Source: Hydrogenothermus marinus (lineage in GTDB: Bacteria; Aquificota; Aquificia; Aquificales; Hydrogenothermaceae). From it: 64,000 bases of DNA. Below, piece after piece: positions 9,101 to 16,684 of this stretch. The notes under the pieces were generated by a model, which made no database searches, was not told the DNA's origin, and worked only from the letters and a program-made list of their open reading frames with translations. The DNA lies in NCBI RefSeq assembly GCF_003688665.1, contig NZ_REFO01000012.1, positions 124,001-188,000 of the forward strand. Direction: 5' to 3'. How positions within the stretch are numbered: the stretch's first letter is position 1; every line of letters starts with the position of its first letter. The position numbers and the translations under genes are program-made.

Positions 9101-10014
9101 AATTCAAAATCTAAATCATTATAAATTTTATATATATTTTTAAAGTGAAATGCCTTAAATTGAGGATATTTTTTCCATTTAACATTACTTAATTTTTCTT
9201 TTATTTCATCATAAGATAAATCTTCATCTTTCATTTTTGATATTTCGTTTCTTAAAAATTTTATATAGTCATATGTAAAATCTATAGCAGATTTATCTAA
9301 AGGTTTATTATGTCCATTATATATAACTTTAATATCCACATTTTTTAATTTTTCTAATACTTTTAGCCAGTTTTTACTATTAGAACCACTATCTCCTACA
9401 AATGGTATTCTATTTTTTACTACTAAATCCCCAACAAATATTATTTTATCTTCTGGTATATAGATAATAATATCTGAACTTGTATGAGCAGGAGCAACAT
9501 TTTCTATAATATACTTCTTGCCATCTATAGTAAATACTCTTTTATCTTTAATAACAATATCCGGTTTTACAAGCTTTACATTTTCAAATATACCTTTAAA
9601 AGAGTTTTTTATACCATTTAAATATAAATCTGCTTTACCTGAAGTATAAAAATCTTCTAATCCTTTACTTCCTATTATTTTAGCCCCTTCTTTTTTAAAT
9701 TCTGATGCTCCAAAATAATGATCTAAATGATAATGAGTAATAAAAACATATTTTATAGGTTTATTACTTACTCCTTTTAGCTTAGAAATAAATTCTTTTG
9801 CAAGTTCAGGTGTTGATAGTGTATCTACAACTATCCAACCTTCAGATGTTAAAATACCATAAGCATTAGATATAAAACCTTTATTCTCTTTGGAAGGAAG
9901 CCCAATATTACCTTCTACCATATATATATTTTTATTTACCTTTTTTAGCTCCATTGAGAAAGAAAAAGAATTTATAAAAATTAACAGAAGTAGTAAAACA
10001 GATAATCTTTTCAT
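9097..10014 (-). CDS. Exported metallo-beta-lactamase-fold hydrolase (SoxH-like)
   Basis: Protein of 305 residues with an N-terminal signal peptide (KRLSVLLLLLIFINSFSFS). The metal-binding motif THYHLDHYFGASEF (HxHxDH) lies near residue 95. Further ligands appear as AHTSSDI and FVGDLV, and a late histidine in NGHNKP. The closest description is the SoxH-like / quinoprotein-relay zinc hydrolase group of exported MBL-fold proteins; the true substrate is unknown and could be a thiol-containing sulfur compound. ATG at 10014 is preceded by AGGAGG. It lies 12 bp after the histidine kinase and overlaps the MFS gene, so it is part of the sensory operon. Confidence 0.75.
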   Translation of the reverse strand: MKRLSVLLLLLIFINSFSFSMELKKVNKNIYMVEGNIGLPSKENKGFISNAYGILTSEGWIVVDTLSTPELAKEFISKLKGVSNKPIKYVFITHYHLDHYFGASEFKKEGAKIIGSKGLEDFYTSGKADLYLNGIKNSFKGIFENVKLVKPDIVIKDKRVFTIDGKKYIIENVAPAHTSSDIIIYIPEDKIIFVGDLVVKNRIPFVGDSGSNSKNWLKVLEKLKNVDIKVIYNGHNKPLDKSAIDFTYDYIKFLRNEISKMKDEDLSYDEIKEKLSNVKWKKYPQFKAFHFKNIYKIYNDLDFEF

Positions 10015-10026
10015 GTCTTATCCTCC

Positions 10027-11621
10027 TTATATTTTAAAAATTATAGTAAATTTAGTTCCTTTACCATATTCAGAATGCATATTTATAATCCCTTTATGAC
10101 TAAATATGATTTTATATACCATTGGAAGTCCAAGACCAGTTCCTTTCTGTTTGGTAGTAAAAAACGGCTTAAAAATCTTTTCTTTATCCTCATCTTTTAT
10201 ACCTATACCATTATCTTCTATTTCAAGAATTACAAATCTTTGTCCTTTTTCTTCTTTCTGATATGTAGAAATTTTTATATATCTTTCTTTATCTCCTTTT
10301 TCTTTTATTGCATCTATAGAGTTTAAAAGTAGATTAAATAAAACTTGTTTTATCATATTTTTATCAAACTCAAAATCTGGAATTTCACCTAAATTAGTTA
10401 TTGTTTTTATATTTTCTTCTTCAAAATCATCTTTTAAAAGATTTAATGTTCTTTTTATTTCTGTATTTAGATTATTTAACTTAAAATTTGGCTCTATCAA
10501 TTTAGAAAAGTTCAAAAATGTGATAGTCATCTCATTTAGTCTATTTACTTCCTCTTTTATTACAGATGAAAACTCTTTTACAATCTCATTATCTATGCTA
10601 TGTTTTAAATAACTTGCTGCATTTCCTATTGCATACAAAGAATTTTTTACTTCATGGGCTATTTTTGCACTCATTTCACCCATTGCTGCCATACAGTTTA
10701 AAGTTTCTCTTTCTTTATGGGCTTCTTCAAGTTTCTTTAAAAAATCTTTTAAAGAAGCTGTCATCATATAAAAACTAAAAGAAAGCTCTTCTATCTCATC
10801 TTTTGCTAAAGAATGGAATTTTTCACATTTTGAACATTCCTTAATTGAAAGGCCCCCTATATTCTCCAGTATTTTTTCTGGATTTTCAGCTACTATCCAG
10901 CATTCTTCAGATATACTTTTTGTACATTTTTTATCTTTTTCTTTCTTTAGAGGTTTATTTAGTATATTTTTATACTGAAAGTCATCAGTTGAAATTCCAA
11001 TAAGTTTGTCCTTTAATTCCTTTATAGGTCTTATTATTAAACCAGTTATAAAAAAAGTTCCTAAGAAAGAAGCAATAATTACAAAAATAGCTATACTTCC
11101 TGTTTGGAATATAACAGACATTATTTCTTTATCAGCTGATTTTTTTATCATATTTTGATTATAGATAGATACCACATATCCTATTGGTTCATTATCTATT
11201 TTTACTGGATAGAAGAAATAAGTTTTTTCTTTTATATCTTCTATAAAACTTTTATTTCCTTTTGATAGAAACTTTGTCAAAGCATTTCTATCTACTTTGC
11301 CAAGTTCTTCAATATTACTATTTCCTATAATCTTTCCATCTATATCAAGAATTTTTACATTTTCTACTGCTTATTTTCTTTTATCTTTTGTATCATCTCA
11401 TCTAATTTATCCATCTGTCTTAAAACAAAGCTATCTATATAACTATCAATTATGCTTTTTATATTTTCAATAGTAGCTATATTTTTCTCATTTATTAATT
11501 TTTTTTCAAACCCTAATGCAGTTAAAAATATAGAACCAAATAAAAGTATTAATATGTATATTGATGTTGCTAATGATGTTTTCCATTGAATAGAAAGCTT
11601 TCTTAAATTTAATTTTTTCAT
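10027..11621 (-). pseudogene. Sensor histidine kinase, broken by a -1 frameshift
   Basis: Two overlapping pieces make one kinase. The N-terminal piece (11621 to stop 11364) carries TM1 (ATSIYILILLFGSIFLTAL). The C-terminal piece is read from about 11370 in another frame. It holds a sensor-domain end (VKILDIDGKIIGNS), TM2, HAMP, a four-cysteine insert (C/CW/CSKC), H-box GEMSAKIAHEVKNSL, N-box LLLNSIDAI and ATP lid DNGIGI...GTGLGLPM. One extra A near 11371-11372 would restore a 531-residue protein. Without it the kinase half would need re-initiation, e.g. TTG at 11280, and would lack TM1. The N-terminal ATG overlaps the stop of the binding-protein gene (ATGA). This could be a real mutation or a sequencing error; the kinase core itself is intact. 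Confidence 0.85.
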
Positions 11622-12442
11622 CTTAAAAATGGATATTTATCAAGTATTTCTTTATAATCTTTTATAACTTCAAACATATATTCTTTAGCTTCAACAAAAC
11701 CATCTATCCCTGCTTTTTTTAATAAATGTTTATCATGTAAAGAAAATAAAACATTTTTTATATTTATTATTTCATTTTCATCTAAATTAGAAGATGCAGA
11801 GATTACATATCTTGGCACATAAGGGGTTCTTGCTATTATTTTTATACCTTTATCAATATATTTTTTTGCACTTTCTTCTTTTACTCCTGCTGCATCTGCA
11901 AGACCAGCAAGCACATTTAAAATAGCGGCTTTATCTGTTCCCGAACTCCACATATCTGGAATATCTTTATAAGTAATACCTTCTTTACTTAAAACATAAA
12001 GAGGCATTACACAATTACTTGCACATACAGAACTACCAAGAGTTATTTTTTTCCCTACTAAATCTTTAATACTCTTTATATTGCTATCATTTCTTACTAT
12101 CCATACGCCTGTTTCTAATATTTTATTATTGATTTTTAAAACGGCTAAATCTTTAGCATTATACTTTTCTTTAAGTTCAAAAAAAACAACAGGACATGTC
12201 ACTGCAATATCAATTTTTCTATCTTTATAAAGAGTTAAAAACTTTTCTACTTTTTTTACTATTATAAGTTGTACAGGCTTTTTTAATATATTAGATAAAT
12301 ACCTTACCAGAACTTTATATCTTTTATACTCTTGTATTGGACTTTCAGATGAAAGAACAGCAAAAGTATAAAAATCTTTACCGTAAGAAAAAGAGGCAAA
12401 TATTAAGATGAATAATAAACTACTCAAAAACTTTTTTATCAT
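11618..12442 (-). CDS. PhnD-like periplasmic oxyanion-binding protein, probable sensor partner
   Basis: Periplasmic binding protein of 274 residues with signal peptide MIKKFLSSLLFILIFASFSYG. The fold is the phosphate/phosphonate PhnD-like type: LSSESPIQEYKRYKVLVRYLSNIL at the start, DIAVTCPVVFFEL, and DLVGKKITLGSSVC. A CxxxC pair (C140, C144, VCASNC) sits in the loop where this family closes over its ligand. No ABC permease or ATPase is present. Instead the gene overlaps a histidine kinase and is divergent from an NtrC-type regulator, the arrangement known for the arsenite sensor AioX-AioS-AioR. I infer it is a sensory ligand-binding subunit for an oxyanion or thiol-reactive species; the ligand is unknown. 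Confidence 0.8.
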   Translation of the reverse strand: MIKKFLSSLLFILIFASFSYGKDFYTFAVLSSESPIQEYKRYKVLVRYLSNILKKPVQLIIVKKVEKFLTLYKDRKIDIAVTCPVVFFELKEKYNAKDLAVLKINNKILETGVWIVRNDSNIKSIKDLVGKKITLGSSVCASNCVMPLYVLSKEGITYKDIPDMWSSGTDKAAILNVLAGLADAAGVKEESAKKYIDKGIKIIARTPYVPRYVISASSNLDENEIINIKNVLFSLHDKHLLKKAGIDGFVEAKEYMFEVIKDYKEILDKYPFLR

Positions 12443-12522
12443 AGTTTTTCCTTTTTTGCAATTTACAAAATTTATATTATATATAATAATTATAAAGAAA
12501 AATATAACAAGGTAGGTTTAGT

Positions 12523-13863
12523 ATGGCAGATATTTTACTTATAGAAGATGAGAAAAACATTATAAAAATCCTGCAAAAGATATTAACAGAAAAAGGTTTT
12601 AATGTTGATGTTGTAACAAATAAAATTCAAGCTATCTCAAAATTAAATGCAAAACAGTACGATATTATTCTAAGTGATTATAAACTTTCCGATGGTACAG
12701 GAATAGAAATTTTAGAAACATTTAGGAAACAAGATAGTATTACTCCTTTTATTATTATTACTGCTTATGGTTCTATAAATGGTGCAGTTGAAGCAATGAA
12801 AAAAGGTGCAAACCATTATTTACCAAAACCTATAGATTTCAATAATCTACTAAAAATTTTATCTTTTTATATAGAAAAAAAAGGAAAAAGTATAGATACA
12901 GAAAATTTTCATGGAATTGTTGGAAAAAGTCAGAAAATGAAAGAGCTTTTTAAGGAAATCTCTATTGTTAGTAAAAGTGATTCAACTATTTTAATAGAAG
13001 GTGAAAGTGGCACAGGAAAAGAAAAAGTAGCTAAAGCTATACATAAACTTTCCAAAAGAGCAGAATTTCCTTTTATAGCTATAAATTGTAGTGCTATACC
13101 AGTTGATCTTTTTGAAAATGAGCTTTTTGGACATGAAAAAGGAGCTTATACAGGAGCTTCAAATAAAGAAATAGGTAAAATAGAACTTGCAGGAGAAGGA
13201 ACTTTATTTTTAGATGAGATTGGAGAGCTTAATTTAGTTTCTCAAGCAAAACTTCTCAGAGTATTACAAGAAAAGGAGTTTTTTAGGGTTGGAGGATCTA
13301 ATTTAATTCCTGCAAAATGTAGATTTATATCTGCTACAAATAGAAATTTAGAAGAAATGGTAGAAAAAGGTAAATTTAGAGAAGACTTATTTTATAGAAT
13401 AAATGTAGTTCATATAAGAATACCTCCTTTAAGAGAAAGGAAGGAAGATATTCCTTTACTTGTACAACATTTTATTGATAAATTTTCCAAAATAGATAAT
13501 AAAGAGATTTTCTCAATTGATGATGAAGCAATGAATATTCTTCTTGATTATGACTGGCCAGGTAATGTTAGAGAACTGGAAAATGCTATTGAAAGAGCTG
13601 TTGTTATGTGCCAAGAAGGAATAATTAAAGCTCAACATCTTCCTCCAAGAATTTTAAAGAAAAAAGAAAGTTCTAAAAAGGAATCTATAGAAACTACAAA
13701 TCTTATAGAATTAGAAAGAAAAATTATCAAGAAAGTTTTAGAAGAGGAAAATTGGAATCAAACAAGAGCAGCAAAAAAATTAGGAATATCAAGAAAACAA
13801 CTTAGAACAAAAATGAAAAATTTAGGTCTTTTAGAAAATCTGTCCCAAAAAGAACAAAACTAA
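12523..13863 (+). CDS. NtrC-family sigma-54-dependent response regulator
   Basis: Transcription activator of 446 residues with all three expected domains. The receiver has the acidic pocket EDE at 8-10, phospho-acceptor D52 in LSDYKLSDG, and the conserved TAYG and KP residues. The AAA+ domain has Walker A GESGTGKE, the sigma-54 contact loop GAYTGA (Y variant of GAFTGA), Walker B LFLDEIGEL and the RLRE-like PPLRERKEDIPLL. The C-terminal Fis-type helix-turn-helix ends with WNQTRAAKKLGISRKQLRTKMK. ATG at 12523 follows AAGGTAGG. It is divergent from the binding-protein/kinase operon and lies just upstream of a sigma-54 promoter driving sox, so sox is its likely target. Confidence 0.93.
   Translation: MADILLIEDEKNIIKILQKILTEKGFNVDVVTNKIQAISKLNAKQYDIILSDYKLSDGTGIEILETFRKQDSITPFIIITAYGSINGAVEAMKKGANHYLPKPIDFNNLLKILSFYIEKKGKSIDTENFHGIVGKSQKMKELFKEISIVSKSDSTILIEGESGTGKEKVAKAIHKLSKRAEFPFIAINCSAIPVDLFENELFGHEKGAYTGASNKEIGKIELAGEGTLFLDEIGELNLVSQAKLLRVLQEKEFFRVGGSNLIPAKCRFISATNRNLEEMVEKGKFREDLFYRINVVHIRIPPLRERKEDIPLLVQHFIDKFSKIDNKEIFSIDDEAMNILLDYDWPGNVRELENAIERAVVMCQEGIIKAQHLPPRILKKKESSKKESIETTNLIELERKIIKKVLEEENWNQTRAAKKLGISRKQLRTKMKNLGLLENLSQKEQN
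13841..13856. promoter_or_regulatory. Putative activator (EBP) binding site 1
   Basis: Inverted repeat TGTCCCAAAAAGAACA in the last codons of the regulator gene. It has the form TGTYC-N6-GRACA and matches site 2 in arm sequence, length and A-rich spacer. Its centre is 33 bp, about three helical turns, from that of site 2. It lies about 130 bp upstream of the sigma-54 promoter, a usual enhancer distance. Function is inferred. Confidence 0.6.
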
Positions 13864-13873
13864 AATTTAAAAT

Positions 13874-13889
13874 TGTTCCAAATGGGACA
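13874..13889. promoter_or_regulatory. Putative activator (EBP) binding site 2
   Basis: Inverted repeat TGTTCCAAATGGGACA, 16 bp, same TGTYC-N6-GRACA architecture as site 1, in the intergenic region 88 bp before the -24 element. Two such phased dyads upstream of a -24/-12 promoter are what an NtrC-type activator dimer pair would bind. No protein-binding evidence is available from sequence alone. Confidence 0.65.
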
Positions 13890-13975
13890 ATTATTTAATA
13901 TAAAAAAATATGTTTCCACTTAGCTGATATATGTAAAAACTAAGTTTATAAGGCGATTTAATTCAAATTTAAAAA

Positions 13976-13992
13976 TTGGCACACTGTTTGCA
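13976..13992 (+). promoter_or_regulatory. Sigma-54 (-24/-12) promoter of the sox operon
   Basis: TTGGCACACTGTTTGCA contains the invariant GG (13978-13979) and GC (13990-13991) separated by exactly 10 nt. It closely matches the sigma-54 consensus TGGCAC-N5-TTGCA. The soxX ATG lies 38 bp further on, with AAGGAGG in between. The adjacent upstream gene is a sigma-54 activator. Confidence 0.88.
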
Positions 13993-14029
13993 TAAATAAA
14001 AATCCAGAGTATAAAAAAGGAGGTTTATT

Positions 14030-14571
14030 ATGAAACCAAAAAAGTTTTACTTTCAAGTCTTATTCTGGGAGGCTTTGTTTATTTTTCAGATGTTAATGCT
14101 CAAGACTGTCCAGGAGTACAGTACCCAGATGCAAAAAAAATAATGTTAAAAGATGTTAATCCACCTCCAAGATTATATGCAATACCTGAGAACTGTAAAC
14201 TAGACAATCCTAAATTTATAGCAAAGAAAGCAAAAGAAGGAAAAAAGATATTTAATAACAAAAAATTAGCAAACTGTGTAGCTTGTCATAATGCACCTGG
14301 TTCAATAAATGCTGGGGATATAGGGCCTGATTTAACTGGATATATGAATGGTTTATTTAAAGCTAAAGATTTAAGAGGACAGAAAAAGACTATAGATTGG
14401 ATATATCAAAGAATAGCAGATTATAGGGTTCAAGTTCCTAAGGAAATGAGAGATCCAAAATCACCAAAATTTGTACCTTATTACAACATAATGACAGTAA
14501 ACCTTACAACAAGAGCATTAAATTACGATCAAGTTTGTGCATTAACTGCATTTTTAATGACATTAAAATAA
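14030..14571 (+). CDS. soxX: SoxX, c-type cytochrome of SoxAX (signal peptide frameshifted)
   Basis: Monoheme partner of SoxA that couples thiosulfate to the SoxY cysteine in the periplasm. The mature part is clear: heme motif CVACH in NCVACHNAPGSINAGDIGPDLTGY, followed by DWIYQRI and NIMTVNL (candidate distal Met). A good ribosome site (AAGGAGG) and ATG at 14030 open a frame that stops early. From codon 14041 another frame reads a typical signal peptide (KVLLSSLILGGFVYFSDVNA) straight into the mature protein. One extra A in the A6 run at 14038-14043 would join them (180 residues). No alternative in-frame start with a ribosome site is visible. First gene of the sox operon. Confidence 0.88.
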
Positions 14572-14581
14572 TGAGGAAAAA

Positions 14582-15016
14582 GTGATAAGAGTATTTATTA
14601 TGGTAGCTATATTAACTGTTTCAGCTTTTGCAGATATAAAATGGCAACCTTATGAAGAAGCTTTTAAAAAAGCAAAAGAGCAAAATAAATTAGTAATGAT
14701 ATATATATTTTCTCCAAGTTGCCATTACTGCAAGAGAATGGAAGCTACGACTTTTAAAGATAAGAAAGTTCAAGAAATAGTTAATAAATACTTTATTCCT
14801 GTAAAAATTAGAAAATGTTCAAAAATAGGACAAGAAGTAAGAAAAGAATACGGATATTTAGGAACCCCTACTTTTCACTTTATAGAATCTTCTGGTAAAA
14901 AAGTAAAAAGTATATTTGGTGCTTGGAAAAAAGAAGATTTTTTAAAAATCCTTAAATATTTTTATGAAGGACATTATAAAAAGAAATCAATGACTGATTA
15001 TTTCTTAGAAGAATAA
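14582..15016 (+). CDS. soxW: SoxW-like periplasmic thioredoxin
   Basis: Protein of 144 residues with a short signal peptide (IRVFIMVAILTVSAFA) and a thioredoxin fold. The redox motif is SPSCHYCKRMEATTF (C47, C50), and the cis-proline region is YLGTPTFHF. In sox clusters such proteins keep the SoxY carrier cysteine reduced. The start is GTG at 14582, with AGGAAAAA just upstream; soxX ends 10 bp before. The symbol is by context and fold, since related DsbD-dependent thioredoxins look alike. Lies between soxX and soxY in a tightly packed operon. Confidence 0.75.
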   Translation: MIRVFIMVAILTVSAFADIKWQPYEEAFKKAKEQNKLVMIYIFSPSCHYCKRMEATTFKDKKVQEIVNKYFIPVKIRKCSKIGQEVRKEYGYLGTPTFHFIESSGKKVKSIFGAWKKEDFLKILKYFYEGHYKKKSMTDYFLEE

Positions 15017-15032
15017 AAAGGAGGTTATATTC

Positions 15033-15500
15033 ATGAACAGGAGAAAATTTTTAAAAGGTGTTGCTATCTCAGGAGTATTAGTTGCTATATCTCCTAAAAT
15101 TTTACCAAATTCTGTTGCAAGAGCAGAAAATAAACCAAAGAAAAAATCTTTTGAAGAGGCAGTTAAAGAAGTTTTAGGAGTAGATGCATCTAAACTTGAA
15201 GCATCTTCAGATATTAAACTTATAGCTCCTTCTATTGCAGAAAATGGGGCAGTAGTTCCTGTTAAAGTACAAGTAAATCTTCCAATAGAACAGGTTAAAT
15301 CAATTCATATTTTTGCAACTAAAAATACAGACCCTCATACATTAAGCATGTTTTTAAGTCCTGCAAATGGTAAAGCTTATCTCTCAACAAGAATAAGACT
15401 TGCTAAAACTATGCCAGTAGTAGCAGTAGCTGTTTTAAAAGATGGAAGAACTATTAAAGCTGAAAAACCTATAAAAGTAACAATTGGTGGTTGTGGTTAA
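15033..15500 (+). CDS. soxY: SoxY, sulfur-carrier protein
   Basis: Carries sulfur intermediates on its C-terminal cysteine in the SoxYZ heterodimer. The N-terminus MNRRKFLKGVAISG is a twin-arginine export signal, so the protein is folded with SoxZ before export. The body has the immunoglobulin-like SoxY segments, with AENGAVVPVKVQVNLP typical. The C-terminus is IGGCG, with C154 second to last. Most SoxY end in GGCGG, so this arm is one glycine shorter. Preceded by AAGGAGG and followed 32 bp later by soxZ. Confidence 0.93.
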   Translation: MNRRKFLKGVAISGVLVAISPKILPNSVARAENKPKKKSFEEAVKEVLGVDASKLEASSDIKLIAPSIAENGAVVPVKVQVNLPIEQVKSIHIFATKNTDPHTLSMFLSPANGKAYLSTRIRLAKTMPVVAVAVLKDGRTIKAEKPIKVTIGGCG

Positions 15501-15532
15501 TTTATTAAATAAAAAATAAGGAGGAATTTAAA

Positions 15533-15865
15533 ATGCCAAGAGTAGCAATGATTAGAGTATCACCAAGAAGGTATAAAAAAGGAGATATTGTAAAAGTTAA
15601 ATCAATTATAATGCATCCAATGCATACAGGTCTAACAAAAGATAAAAAAACAGGGAAAATTATTCCTGCAGATTATATAAACAAAGTTGAAGTTTATTAT
15701 GGTGATGAAAAAATAACTACTTTTGATTTAAAAGGTTCTGTTAGTGCAAATCCTTTCTTGGAATTTTATATAAAAGCAGACAAAAAAGCTCCTTTAAAAA
15801 TGGTATGGAAAGATATTACTGGAGATGTAACTGAAAAGACTATCCAAATAAAACCTAAAGGGTAG
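15533..15865 (+). CDS. soxZ: SoxZ, SoxY partner
   Basis: Forms the SoxYZ carrier complex. 110 residues, no signal peptide of its own, consistent with co-export with SoxY on the Tat route. Typical SoxZ segments are RVSPRRYKKGDIVKVKSIIMHPMHTG, with the conserved HPM, and the C-terminal LKMVWKDITGDV. GGAGG precedes the ATG. It lies between soxY and soxA, the standard order. Confidence 0.93.
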   Translation: MPRVAMIRVSPRRYKKGDIVKVKSIIMHPMHTGLTKDKKTGKIIPADYINKVEVYYGDEKITTFDLKGSVSANPFLEFYIKADKKAPLKMVWKDITGDVTEKTIQIKPKG

Positions 15866-15878
15866 GAGGAATTTAGTT

Positions 15879-16670
15879 ATGAGAATGAAAAAATTTTTAA
15901 TGGCTTCTGCTATTATTGCTGCTTCTACATCAATGGCAGCAGAAGTAATTTCACCAGAAGACTGGAAACTTTATCAAGAAGGTATTAACCCAGGAGAGAT
16001 TTTTGCAGAAGAAGTAGGTGGGAAATTATTTAATAAACCTATGGGACCTGAAGGTAAATCTTGTGCTTCTTGCCATACTAAAAATGGAGAAGTAGAGGAA
16101 AAAGTGGCAACTGCAGCAGCTTATTATCCAAAATATGACAAATCTTGTGGTAAGGTTATCAATTTAGAGCAAAGAATTCAGCTTTGCCAAGCTAAGTACC
16201 AAAAAGTAAAACCTTTTTCTTTAAAAAGTAAAGAAAATGTTGCATTAACTACATATCTTTACTACTTAGCTGCTGGAACACCTATAAAAATAGATTTATC
16301 TGAACCTCATGTAAAAGAGTATCATGATTATGGAAGATATGTATTTACCTTAAAAAGAGGAAAAAGAAATCTTTCATGTCAGGTTTGTCATGAATTTGCA
16401 GTAGGCCATGTTTTAAGAATGCAACCTCTTTATCCCCTTGGAACACAAACTATAAATGGTTCAAAAGGAAAAGCAAATGCTTCTTTATGGCCAGCATATA
16501 GAATGACAAAAGATAAAGTTTTTACTCTACAACAAAGATTCTTAGGCTGCCAAAAACAAGCAGGTCAGAAAAAATTACCATTAGGTTCAAAGGAAATGGT
16601 AGCTCTTGAAGTTTATATAAAATCATTAGCTAATGGTGTAGAACTAAAAACTCCAGGACTTAGAAGATAA
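15879..16670 (+). CDS. soxA: SoxA, diheme c-type cytochrome of SoxAX
   Basis: Catalyses, with SoxX, oxidative attachment of thiosulfate to SoxY. 263 residues with a signal peptide ending near SMAA. Two heme motifs are present, CASCH (62-66) and CQVCH (167-171), so this is a diheme SoxA. C224 in QQRFLGCQKQ is in the position of the cysteine persulfide heme ligand that forms the active site. GGAGG lies 10 nt upstream of the ATG. The gene is between soxZ and soxB. Confidence 0.93.
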   Translation: MRMKKFLMASAIIAASTSMAAEVISPEDWKLYQEGINPGEIFAEEVGGKLFNKPMGPEGKSCASCHTKNGEVEEKVATAAAYYPKYDKSCGKVINLEQRIQLCQAKYQKVKPFSLKSKENVALTTYLYYLAAGTPIKIDLSEPHVKEYHDYGRYVFTLKRGKRNLSCQVCHEFAVGHVLRMQPLYPLGTQTINGSKGKANASLWPAYRMTKDKVFTLQQRFLGCQKQAGQKKLPLGSKEMVALEVYIKSLANGVELKTPGLRR

Positions 16671-16684
16671 TTAGGAGGTAATTT

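Noticed and set aside
11364-11400. Programmed -1 frameshift in the kinase gene
   Set aside because: There is no heptameric slippery sequence (X XXY YYZ) or strong downstream stem; a simple missing base explains it better.
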